A DNA stretch of 64,000 nucleotides from the NCBI GenBank assembly GCA_029202985.1, contig CP119316.1, positions 186,001 through 250,000 on the forward strand, written 5' to 3'. How positions within the stretch are numbered: position 1 is the first letter of the stretch; the number at the start of each line of letters is the position of its first letter. The DNA comes from Candidatus Andeanibacterium colombiense (GTDB lineage: Bacteria; Pseudomonadota; Alphaproteobacteria; Sphingomonadales; Sphingomonadaceae). The translations under genes and the position numbers were made by a program. The notes below the pieces were generated by a model, which did no database searches, had not been told where the DNA came from, and saw only the letters and a program-made list of their open reading frames with translations. This document shows positions 58,177 to 64,000 of this stretch, piece after piece.

Positions 58177-59373
58177 TCAGACCAATTCGACCGCCAGCGC
58201 CGTGCCTTCGCCGCCGCCGATGCACAGGCTGGCGACGCCGCGGGTTTTCCCCTGGGTCTTGAGCGCGTTGATCAGCGTGACGAGGATGCGGGTGCCGCTG
58301 GCGCCGATCGGGTGGCCGAGCGCGGTGGCGCCGCCGTTGACGTTGATCTTGTCGTGCGGAATGCCGAGATCGTGCATCGCGAACATCGGCACGCAGGCGA
58401 AAGCCTCGTTGATCTCGAACAGATCGACATCGCCGATCGTCCAGCCGGCCTTCGCCAGCACCTTGCCGATCGCGCCGACCGGGGCGGTGGTGAATGCGCG
58501 AGGTTCCTGCGCATGGGCGGCCATCGCGACGATCTTCGCGACCGGCGTGAGGCCCTTCTCCTTCGCCACGCTCTCACGCGTGATGACCACCGCGGCGGCG
58601 CCGTCCGAGATCGAGCTGGACGAGGCGGCGGTGATCGTGCCGTCCTTGGCGAAGGCCGGGCGCAGCTGCGGGATCTTCTCCGGGCGGCCCTTGCCGGGCT
58701 GCTCGTCGGTCTCGACCGTCACGTCGCCGGCGCGGCTGAAATAGGTCACCGGCACCACTTCGTCGGCAAACGCGCCGCCAGCGATCGCGGCATTGGCGCG
58801 GCGCAGGCTCTCGATCGAATATTCGTCCATCCCCTCGCGGGTCAGCTGGTATTCGTTGGCGGTGTCCTGCGCGAAGCTGCCCATTGCGGCACCGGCTTCG
58901 TAGGCGTCTTCGAGCCCGTCGAGGAACATATGATCATAGGCGGTGTCGTGCCCGATCCGCGCGCCCGAACGGTGCTTCTTCAGCAGATAGGGAGCATTGG
59001 TCATGCTCTCCATCCCGCCCGCGACGACCAGATCGATCGATCCGGCGGCGAGCGCCTCGGCGCCCATGATGACCGTCTGCATGCCCGAGCCGCAGACCTT
59101 GTTGACCGTGGTCGCCTGAACCGACTTGGGCAGGCCCGCCTTCAGCGCCGCCTGGCGGGCGGGCGCCTGGCCGAGCCCGGCCGGAAGCACGCAGCCCATG
59201 TATATCCGCTCGATATCGTCCCCCGCGACGCCGGCGCGCTCGACCGCGGCCTTGACCGCCGTCGCGCCGAGATCGGTGGCCGAAACATCGGAGAATACGC
59301 CCTGCATCCCGCCCATCGGAGTGCGTGCGTAGGAGAGGATCACGATCGGGTCGGCTGCGGAGAACTCGGACAT
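58177..59373 (-). CDS. acetyl-CoA C-acetyltransferase (thiolase)
   Basis: This 398-residue thiolase condenses two acetyl-CoA or cleaves 3-ketoacyl-CoA. Nucleophile Cys is in NKVCGSGMQTVIMGAE (about residue 93), with His in NVNGGATALGHPIGASGTRI and the second Cys in ASLCIGGGEGTALAVELV near the C terminus. ATG 59373 was chosen since the upstream in-frame part is Arg/Pro-rich. The exact direction (synthesis or beta-oxidation) cannot be read from sequence, and no fad or phb genes are adjacent. Confidence 0.92.
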   Translation of the reverse strand: MSEFSAADPIVILSYARTPMGGMQGVFSDVSATDLGATAVKAAVERAGVAGDDIERIYMGCVLPAGLGQAPARQAALKAGLPKSVQATTVNKVCGSGMQTVIMGAEALAAGSIDLVVAGGMESMTNAPYLLKKHRSGARIGHDTAYDHMFLDGLEDAYEAGAAMGSFAQDTANEYQLTREGMDEYSIESLRRANAAIAGGAFADEVVPVTYFSRAGDVTVETDEQPGKGRPEKIPQLRPAFAKDGTITAASSSSISDGAAAVVITRESVAKEKGLTPVAKIVAMAAHAQEPRAFTTAPVGAIGKVLAKAGWTIGDVDLFEINEAFACVPMFAMHDLGIPHDKINVNGGATALGHPIGASGTRILVTLINALKTQGKTRGVASLCIGGGEGTALAVELV

Positions 59374-59471
59374 GGCGGAAACTCTGCCTTTCGCGTAGGA
59401 ATTGTGTTCGCGGCATCTAGGGATGCGATGCGGCGAAATCAATTCATCATCCCTGACAGGAGCGACTGCGC

Positions 59472-60710
59472 GTGACCGGAAAATTGCTCTGGGCGCTGCT
59501 GCCGGCAGCCCTCCTGCTGGCCGGAGCGGCGCGGGCCGAGCCTCCGCAGTGGCGCCCGGTGAATGCGGCGACCGGTCAGATGAAGGCGCCCGAAGACCTC
59601 GCACTGCTGGCGCAGGATTTTCCCGACAGTGCGACTGTCCACCTGCGGCTGCTCAACGCTCTGGCCGAAGCGGGAGACACCGAGGGCGCCGGCAAGGAGG
59701 CATTGCAGCTGGCGGTGCGCGGTTATGCCTTCACACCGGCCTCGGAACAGGTGCTGAGCCGCTATCTCGACATCGACTACGCGCAGTGGCTCGCCTCGGC
59801 GATGCAGGTCAACCGCCGCCAGATCCAGGCCAGCGCCCTGTTGGCGAGCCTTCCGGCCGAAGCGCAATTGGTGGAAAGCATCGCGCGCGATCCGAAAACC
59901 GGCGATCTCTATGCGACCACGGTGGTTTCGCGCGCGCTCTACGTGAAGCGCGGCGCGGGCGAGTGGCAGCGGCTCGACCTGCCGGGCGCCGGCAGCCTTT
60001 CGGGGATCGCCTACGATCCGAAGGCGAAGCTGTTGTGGATCGCCTCGGGCAATGTCGACCAGACGCCGGGCGAGAAAGTCAAAGCGGCGCTGCTCGGCTT
60101 CGATCCCGCCACCGGCACGGTCGTCCGGCGGCTCGAGACCGGCGGCGAGGGCGCACTCGGCGATGTCGCGGCAGGGGATGACGGCAGCATCTATGCGTCC
60201 GACCCGCTGCGGGGCATCGTCTACACCGCCGCTCCGGCCGATATCGGGCTGCGCGTGCTGGTCGGTCCGGGAATGTTCCGCTCGCCGCAGGGGCTGGTCG
60301 CGGTTCCGGGCGGGAAATTGCTGATCGTCAGCGACTATCGCTATGGTCTCGCGGTGCTCGACATCGCGAGCGGCAAGGCCTCGCGTCTCACCGCGGCCAA
60401 GCCGGCACTGCTCGACGGGATCGACGGGATATGGCGCAACGGCCGGAGCCTGATCGCGATGCAGAACGGCGTTTCGCCAAAGCGGATCGTCAAGCTCGAC
60501 ATGGCCGGCGACTGGCGCACGATCGGCAGGCTGACCATCCTGGAGAGCGATCATCCGGACTGGAGTGAACCCGCCGGCGGCACGCTCGACGACGGGCGAT
60601 TGCTCTATGTCGCGACCGGCCAGTGGGACCGCTTCGGCGAGGGTGGAGCACCGGTGGACGGAACTGCGCCGGGCGCCACGGAGATCAGGGCGCTGCCGCT
60701 GGGGAAATGA
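59472..60710 (+). CDS. secreted beta-propeller-like protein
   Basis: This 412-residue protein with signal peptide GKLLWALLPAALLLAGAARA has an N-terminal helical part (about 25-120, TPR-like spacing) and then blades of an SMP-30/NHL-like propeller. Blade-like segments are SIARDPKTGDLYATTVVSRA, LSGIAYDPKAKLLWIASGNV, GEGALGDVAAGDDGSIYASD, and GLVAVPGGKLLIVSDYRYGL. It probably binds a small ligand or a partner protein in the periplasm. The GTG start at 59472 lies just after AGGAG. The nuo operon follows in the same direction 101 bases later. Confidence 0.75.
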   Translation: MTGKLLWALLPAALLLAGAARAEPPQWRPVNAATGQMKAPEDLALLAQDFPDSATVHLRLLNALAEAGDTEGAGKEALQLAVRGYAFTPASEQVLSRYLDIDYAQWLASAMQVNRRQIQASALLASLPAEAQLVESIARDPKTGDLYATTVVSRALYVKRGAGEWQRLDLPGAGSLSGIAYDPKAKLLWIASGNVDQTPGEKVKAALLGFDPATGTVVRRLETGGEGALGDVAAGDDGSIYASDPLRGIVYTAAPADIGLRVLVGPGMFRSPQGLVAVPGGKLLIVSDYRYGLAVLDIASGKASRLTAAKPALLDGIDGIWRNGRSLIAMQNGVSPKRIVKLDMAGDWRTIGRLTILESDHPDWSEPAGGTLDDGRLLYVATGQWDRFGEGGAPVDGTAPGATEIRALPLGK

Positions 60711-60745
60711 ATGGTTCGAAGGGCCGATTCCAGCCCGCTCCGGCC

Positions 60746-60774
60746 TTGCGCCATGCCGGAGCAGGGCTTAGAGG
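60746..60774 (+). promoter_or_regulatory. probable nuo operon promoter
   Basis: TTGCGC (60746-60751) and TAGAGG (60769-60774) are 17 bases apart in the 101-base gap before nuoA. The pair matches the TTGCGC/TAGAGA seen before sdhB, which makes shared control of respiratory genes plausible. Confidence 0.4.
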
Positions 60775-60811
60775 CGGCTCGAATCTTTCCGTTTCTTTCC
60801 GAGACTCACCT

Positions 60812-61186
60812 GTGGTCGATCTATCAGCATATCTTCCGATCCTGATCTTTCTCGTGATCGCGGCGGGTCTCAGCTCGGCCTTCGTGTTCCTGCCGATGGG
60901 CGTCGCCCGGCTGACCGGGGCGCATAACCCAGATGCGGAAAAGCTCAGCGAATATGAATGCGGTTTTCCCGCCTTCGAGGACCCGCGCAGCCAGTTCGAC
61001 GTGCGCTTCTACCTCGTCGCGATCCTGTTCATCATCTTCGATCTCGAAGCGGCGTTCCTGTTCCCCTGGGCCGTCAGCCTCGATGTCACCGGCTGGCCGG
61101 GCTGGATCACGATGATGGTGTTCATCTTCGAACTGGTGATCGGCCTGATCTATGCCTGGAAGAAGGGAGCGCTCGAATGGGAGTGA
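60812..61186 (+). CDS. nuoA: NADH-quinone oxidoreductase subunit A
   Basis: This 124-residue membrane subunit of complex I has three transmembrane helices: LPILIFLVIAAGLSSAFVFL, FYLVAILFIIFDLEAAFLFP, and ITMMVFIFELVIGLIYAW. The conserved loop ALKYECG-type motif reads EKLSEYECGFPAFEDPRSQF, which carries the residues near the quinone channel. GTG 60812 was used because the homology begins there. It overlaps nuoB by 10 bases. Confidence 0.93.
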   Translation: MVDLSAYLPILIFLVIAAGLSSAFVFLPMGVARLTGAHNPDAEKLSEYECGFPAFEDPRSQFDVRFYLVAILFIIFDLEAAFLFPWAVSLDVTGWPGWITMMVFIFELVIGLIYAWKKGALEWE

Positions 61187-61728
61187 TCGAACCCGCAAGC
61201 GCGACCATTGGCGGCGGTGCGGTCACCGCGCCTGACCAGTCGTTCTTCAACAGCCTCAATTCCGAAGTTTCGGACAAGGGCTTCCTCGTCACGTCGACCG
61301 AGGAACTGTTTACCTGGGCCCGTACCGGCTCGCTGTGGTGGATGACCTTCGGCCTCGCCTGCTGCGCGGTCGAGATGATCCATGTGAACATGCCCCGCTA
61401 CGACATGGAGCGCTTCGGCGCCGCCCCGCGCGCATCCCCGCGCCAGAGCGACGTGATGATCGTCGCCGGCACGCTATGCAACAAGATGGCCCCGGCGCTG
61501 CGCAAGGTTTACGACCAGATGTCGGATCCGAAATACGTGATCTCGATGGGCAGCTGCGCCAATGGCGGCGGCTATTACCACTACAGCTACAGCGTCGTGC
61601 GCGGCTGCGACCGGATCGTGCCGGTCGATATCTACGTGCCGGGCTGTCCGCCGACCGCCGAGGCTCTGCTCTACGGCGTGATGCAGCTCCAGCGTAAGAT
61701 CCGCCGCGTCGGGACGATCGAACGTTAA
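61177..61728 (+). CDS. nuoB: NADH-quinone oxidoreductase subunit B
   Basis: This 183-residue subunit holds iron-sulphur cluster N2, the last in the chain to quinone. Ligands are in FGLACCAVEMI (two Cys), MGSCANGGGYYHYSYSVVRG, and VPGCPPTAEALLYGVMQLQ. The N-terminal 20 residues are a flexible extension. ATG 61177 overlaps the nuoA stop region; nuoC starts one base after its stop. Confidence 0.95.
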   Translation: MGVIEPASATIGGGAVTAPDQSFFNSLNSEVSDKGFLVTSTEELFTWARTGSLWWMTFGLACCAVEMIHVNMPRYDMERFGAAPRASPRQSDVMIVAGTLCNKMAPALRKVYDQMSDPKYVISMGSCANGGGYYHYSYSVVRGCDRIVPVDIYVPGCPPTAEALLYGVMQLQRKIRRVGTIER

Positions 61729-61729
61729 T

Positions 61730-62593
61730 ATGGCCGCAGTTCTCCACTCCGCCCCCAGGATCGCCGAGATCGATGGGATCGCCGCCACGCTCTCGGGCGC
61801 GCTGGGCAAGATGCTGCTCCATGCCAAGGAAGAGTATGGCGAGATCGTGCTGTCAGTCGTGCGCGAGAACGTGGAAGACGCGCTGCGCCTGCTGCGCGAC
61901 GAGCATGGCTACCAGCAGCTGATGGAAATCGCCGGGGTCGATTACCCCGCGCGCGAAGAGCGTTTCGACGTCGTCTACATGCTGCTCAGCCTCACGAAGA
62001 ACCACCGCATCATGGTCAAGTGCCGCGCGGCCGAGAACACGCCGGTCCCGACCGTCACCACGCTGTGGCCGAATGCGGGTTGGCTCGAGCGCGAAGTGTT
62101 CGACATGTACGGCGTGCTGTTCGACGGGAACACCGACCTGCGGCGGATCCTCACCGATTACGGTTTCGAGGGGCATCCTTTCCGCAAGGACTTCCCGCTC
62201 ACCGGCTATCAGGAACTGCGCTACTCCGAAGACGAGAAGCGCGTCGTCTACGAGCCGGTCGAACTGGCGCAGGATCTGCGCAGCTTCGATTTCATGAGCC
62301 CGTGGGAAGGCGCGCAATACGTCCTTCCGGGGGACGAAAAGGCCTCCGAGCAGCCCGCGCCGCCGCCGGTCGCACAGCCCAAGACGACCGACAAGCCCGC
62401 CGATACCGGCGCAGGCAAGCCGGCCAACGAAGCGGCGCCGAAGAAAACGTCTGCCGGCGGTCCTGCCCAGAAGCGCACCGCGAAGCAGGAGCCGACCGCA
62501 CCGGCTCCGACCGAGGATCGCCCGGCCCGCAAGCCGCGCGCGAAGAAAGCCGGCAACGAAGGCGGCAGCGGCCCCGCACCGGAGGGTAGCTGA
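61730..62593 (+). CDS. nuoC: NADH-quinone oxidoreductase subunit C with C-terminal extension
   Basis: This 287-residue peripheral-arm subunit has the family blocks EIAGVDYPAREERFDVVYML, TLWPNAGWLEREVFDMYGV, and RRILTDYGFEGHPFRKDFPL. The conserved core ends near residue 205 (SPWEGAQYVLPGD). The last ~80 residues are Pro/Ala/Lys-rich (KTTDKPADTGAGKPANEAAP and onward), low-complexity and basic, and absent from standard NuoC. The tail may tether something or be dispensable. It sits between nuoB and nuoD with 1- and 2-base gaps. Confidence 0.92.
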   Translation: MAAVLHSAPRIAEIDGIAATLSGALGKMLLHAKEEYGEIVLSVVRENVEDALRLLRDEHGYQQLMEIAGVDYPAREERFDVVYMLLSLTKNHRIMVKCRAAENTPVPTVTTLWPNAGWLEREVFDMYGVLFDGNTDLRRILTDYGFEGHPFRKDFPLTGYQELRYSEDEKRVVYEPVELAQDLRSFDFMSPWEGAQYVLPGDEKASEQPAPPPVAQPKTTDKPADTGAGKPANEAAPKKTSAGGPAQKRTAKQEPTAPAPTEDRPARKPRAKKAGNEGGSGPAPEGS

Positions 62594-62595
62594 CC

Positions 62596-63810
62596 ATGAG
62601 CGGCCTCACACTAGAAACCTCGCCGACCACCGGCGACGAGCAGATCACCAATTACACGATCAACTTCGGCCCCCAGCACCCGGCCGCGCACGGCGTGCTG
62701 CGGATGGTGATGGAGCTCGACGGCGAGATCATCGAGCGGATCGATCCGCATATCGGCCTGCTCCACCGCGGCACCGAGAAGCTGATCGAGCACAAGACCT
62801 ATCTCCAGGCGCTGCCCTATTTCGACCGGCTCGACTATTGCTCGCCGCTCGCGATGGAGCACAGCTACGTCCTCGCGATCGAGAAGCTGCTTAACCTGGA
62901 AGTGCCAATCCGCGCGCAATACCTCCGCGTGCTGTTCGCCGAGCTGACCCGCATCTGCAACCACATGCTCAACATGGGGTCGCACGTGATGGACGTCGGC
63001 GCGATGACGCCGAACCTCTGGCTGTTCGAAATCCGCGAGGATTGCCTCAACTTCTTCGAACGCGCCTCGGGCGCGCGGATGCACTCGGCCTGGTTCCGCC
63101 CCGGCGGCGTGCATCAGGACGTGCCGCTCAAGCTGCTGACCGACATCGCCGACTGGCTCGACACGCGCCTGCCGGAACTGTTCGAAGACGCGATGAGCCT
63201 GGTGGTCGACAACCGCATCTTCAAACAGCGCAATGTCGACATCGCGATCGTCAGCAAGGAAGACGCGGTGGCTTGGGGCTTCTCCGGCCCGATGATCCGC
63301 GCCGCCGGCATCCCGTGGGACATCCGCAAGAGCCAGCCTTACGACGTCTATGACCGGATGGATTTCGAGATCCCGGTCGGCACCAATTCCGACTGCTACG
63401 ACCGCTTCATGGTCCGCGTCGAGGAAGTGCGCCAGTCGGCCCGCATCATGAAGCAGTGCCTGGCAGAAATGCCCGAAGGCCCGACCGCATCGAGCGACCA
63501 GAAGATCGTGCCGCCCAAGCGCGGCGAGATGAAGCAGTCGATGGAAGCGTTGATCCATCACTTCAAGCTCTACACCGAAGGCTTCCACGTTCCGGCGGGC
63601 GAAGTCTATGTCGCGACCGAAAGCCCCAAGGGCGAATTCGGCGTGTTCCTGGTGAGCGACGGTTCGAACAAGCCCTACCGCTGCAAGATCCGCCCGACCG
63701 CCTTCAGCCACCTCCAGGCGATGGACTTCATGTCCAAGGGCCACATGCTCCCCGACGCGACCGCCATCCTTGGCGCGATCGACGTGGTGTTCGGGGAGTG
63801 TGACCGGTGA
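62596..63810 (+). CDS. nuoD: NADH-quinone oxidoreductase subunit D
   Basis: This 404-residue 49-kDa subunit helps form the quinone-binding site with NuoB. Family segments are NFGPQHPAAHGVLRMVMELD, IGLLHRGTEKLIEHKTYLQA, LPYFDRLDYCSPLAMEHSY, and the C-terminal LVSDGSNKPYRCKIRPTAF with FMSKGHMLPDATAILGAIDV. The length is normal. The stop overlaps a GTG that opens the next, incomplete gene (GTGA at 63807-63810). Confidence 0.95.
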   Translation: MSGLTLETSPTTGDEQITNYTINFGPQHPAAHGVLRMVMELDGEIIERIDPHIGLLHRGTEKLIEHKTYLQALPYFDRLDYCSPLAMEHSYVLAIEKLLNLEVPIRAQYLRVLFAELTRICNHMLNMGSHVMDVGAMTPNLWLFEIREDCLNFFERASGARMHSAWFRPGGVHQDVPLKLLTDIADWLDTRLPELFEDAMSLVVDNRIFKQRNVDIAIVSKEDAVAWGFSGPMIRAAGIPWDIRKSQPYDVYDRMDFEIPVGTNSDCYDRFMVRVEEVRQSARIMKQCLAEMPEGPTASSDQKIVPPKRGEMKQSMEALIHHFKLYTEGFHVPAGEVYVATESPKGEFGVFLVSDGSNKPYRCKIRPTAFSHLQAMDFMSKGHMLPDATAILGAIDVVFGECDR

Positions 63811-64000
63811 GCGTGCAAGAACTCGCACCTGTGAATCATTTCGGGTTTGACGGTCCCGCTAACCGACTGGCCGGTTACGAACCGGGCTTCGCTGCGTTGG
63901 CTTCCGTCGCATATCTGGCCGTTTTGCTGCTTATTTTTCGGCGGGTGGCAAAAGGTCATTCTATATTCGTCGCCGCTTTCGCTTCGATAATTGGCGCGTG
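63807..64000 (+). CDS. partial membrane-protein gene inserted after nuoD
   Basis: A frame opens at GTG 63807, overlapping the nuoD TGA, and runs to the right edge without a stop (64 codons so far). It begins MSVQELAPVNHFGFDGPANR, then has a hydrophobic segment FAALASVAYLAVLLLIFRRV and a second hydrophobic run at the edge. It does not resemble NuoE, which normally follows nuoD. Its base composition is also less GC-rich than that of the nuo genes. It may be an inserted or lineage-specific membrane protein; the true 3' end lies outside the window. Confidence 0.5.
   Translation, partial: MSVQELAPVNHFGFDGPANRLAGYEPGFAALASVAYLAVLLLIFRRVAKGHSIFVAAFASIIGA

Overview
The window is GC-rich, densely packed alphaproteobacterial chromosome, most consistent with a Sphingomonadales genome (Erythrobacteraceae or Sphingomonadaceae). 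The grounds are an alphaproteobacterial LexA-type box (GTTC-N7-GTTC), a TTGCGC/TAGAG promoter style, dispersed sphingomonad-type palindromic repeats, a heme oxygenase-bacteriophytochrome pair with an HWE kinase, and a complete exosortase A (XrtA) locus in the gene order I associate with sphingomonads. Genes commonly overlap by ATGA, GTGA or TTGA. I found no rRNA, tRNA or CRISPR array.

1-17 kb holds mixed housekeeping genes: the tail of a probable dnaE, a YbjN protein, an SOS-type radical SAM gene, moaB, a soluble lytic transglycosylase, a cysteine-free UDG-fold protein, ETF-ubiquinone oxidoreductase, ispE, an N-formylglutamate amidohydrolase, ilvD, bifunctional NAD(P)HX repair and an RlmD-type methyltransferase. 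It is interrupted at 2913-4808 by an IS1595-family element. Its 8-bp target duplication is intact and it carries a three-gene passenger operon. Several palindromic repeats lie here, and two have been drawn into coding sequence.

17-36.6 kb is one exosortase A/exopolysaccharide locus. A leftward arm (GNAT, acyl carrier protein, two hydrolases) diverges from a long rightward arm: acyl-CoA ligase, PLP decarboxylase, export lipoprotein, chain-length determinant, tyrosine kinase, outer-membrane protein, ATPase, deacetylase, FemAB, glycosyltransferase, XrtA-EpsI fusion and amidotransferase. An RpfF-like crotonase, a candidate DSF-type signal synthase, follows directly. No PEP-CTERM substrate is encoded in the window.

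36.6-37.1 kb has no convincing protein gene. It does have a near-consensus sigma70 promoter on the minus strand reading into about 320 nt of nested hairpins, which is a strong candidate for an unassigned structured RNA.

37-60.7 kb carries pirin, zapE-gfa-sdhB, heme oxygenase-bacteriophytochrome, an amidohydrolase, rne with a long leader, an amidase, PBP1A, a peroxiredoxin, prfB, a lipoprotein-type methyltransferase, a nitronate monooxygenase-like protein with a cysteine cluster, a DUF1348 protein, a 2-hydroxyacid dehydrogenase, an SH3 protein, a thiolase and a beta-propeller protein.

60.7-64 kb is the start of the complex I operon, nuoABCD. NuoC has an unusual Pro/Ala/Lys-rich tail, and an extra, partly visible membrane-protein gene overlaps the nuoD stop codon.
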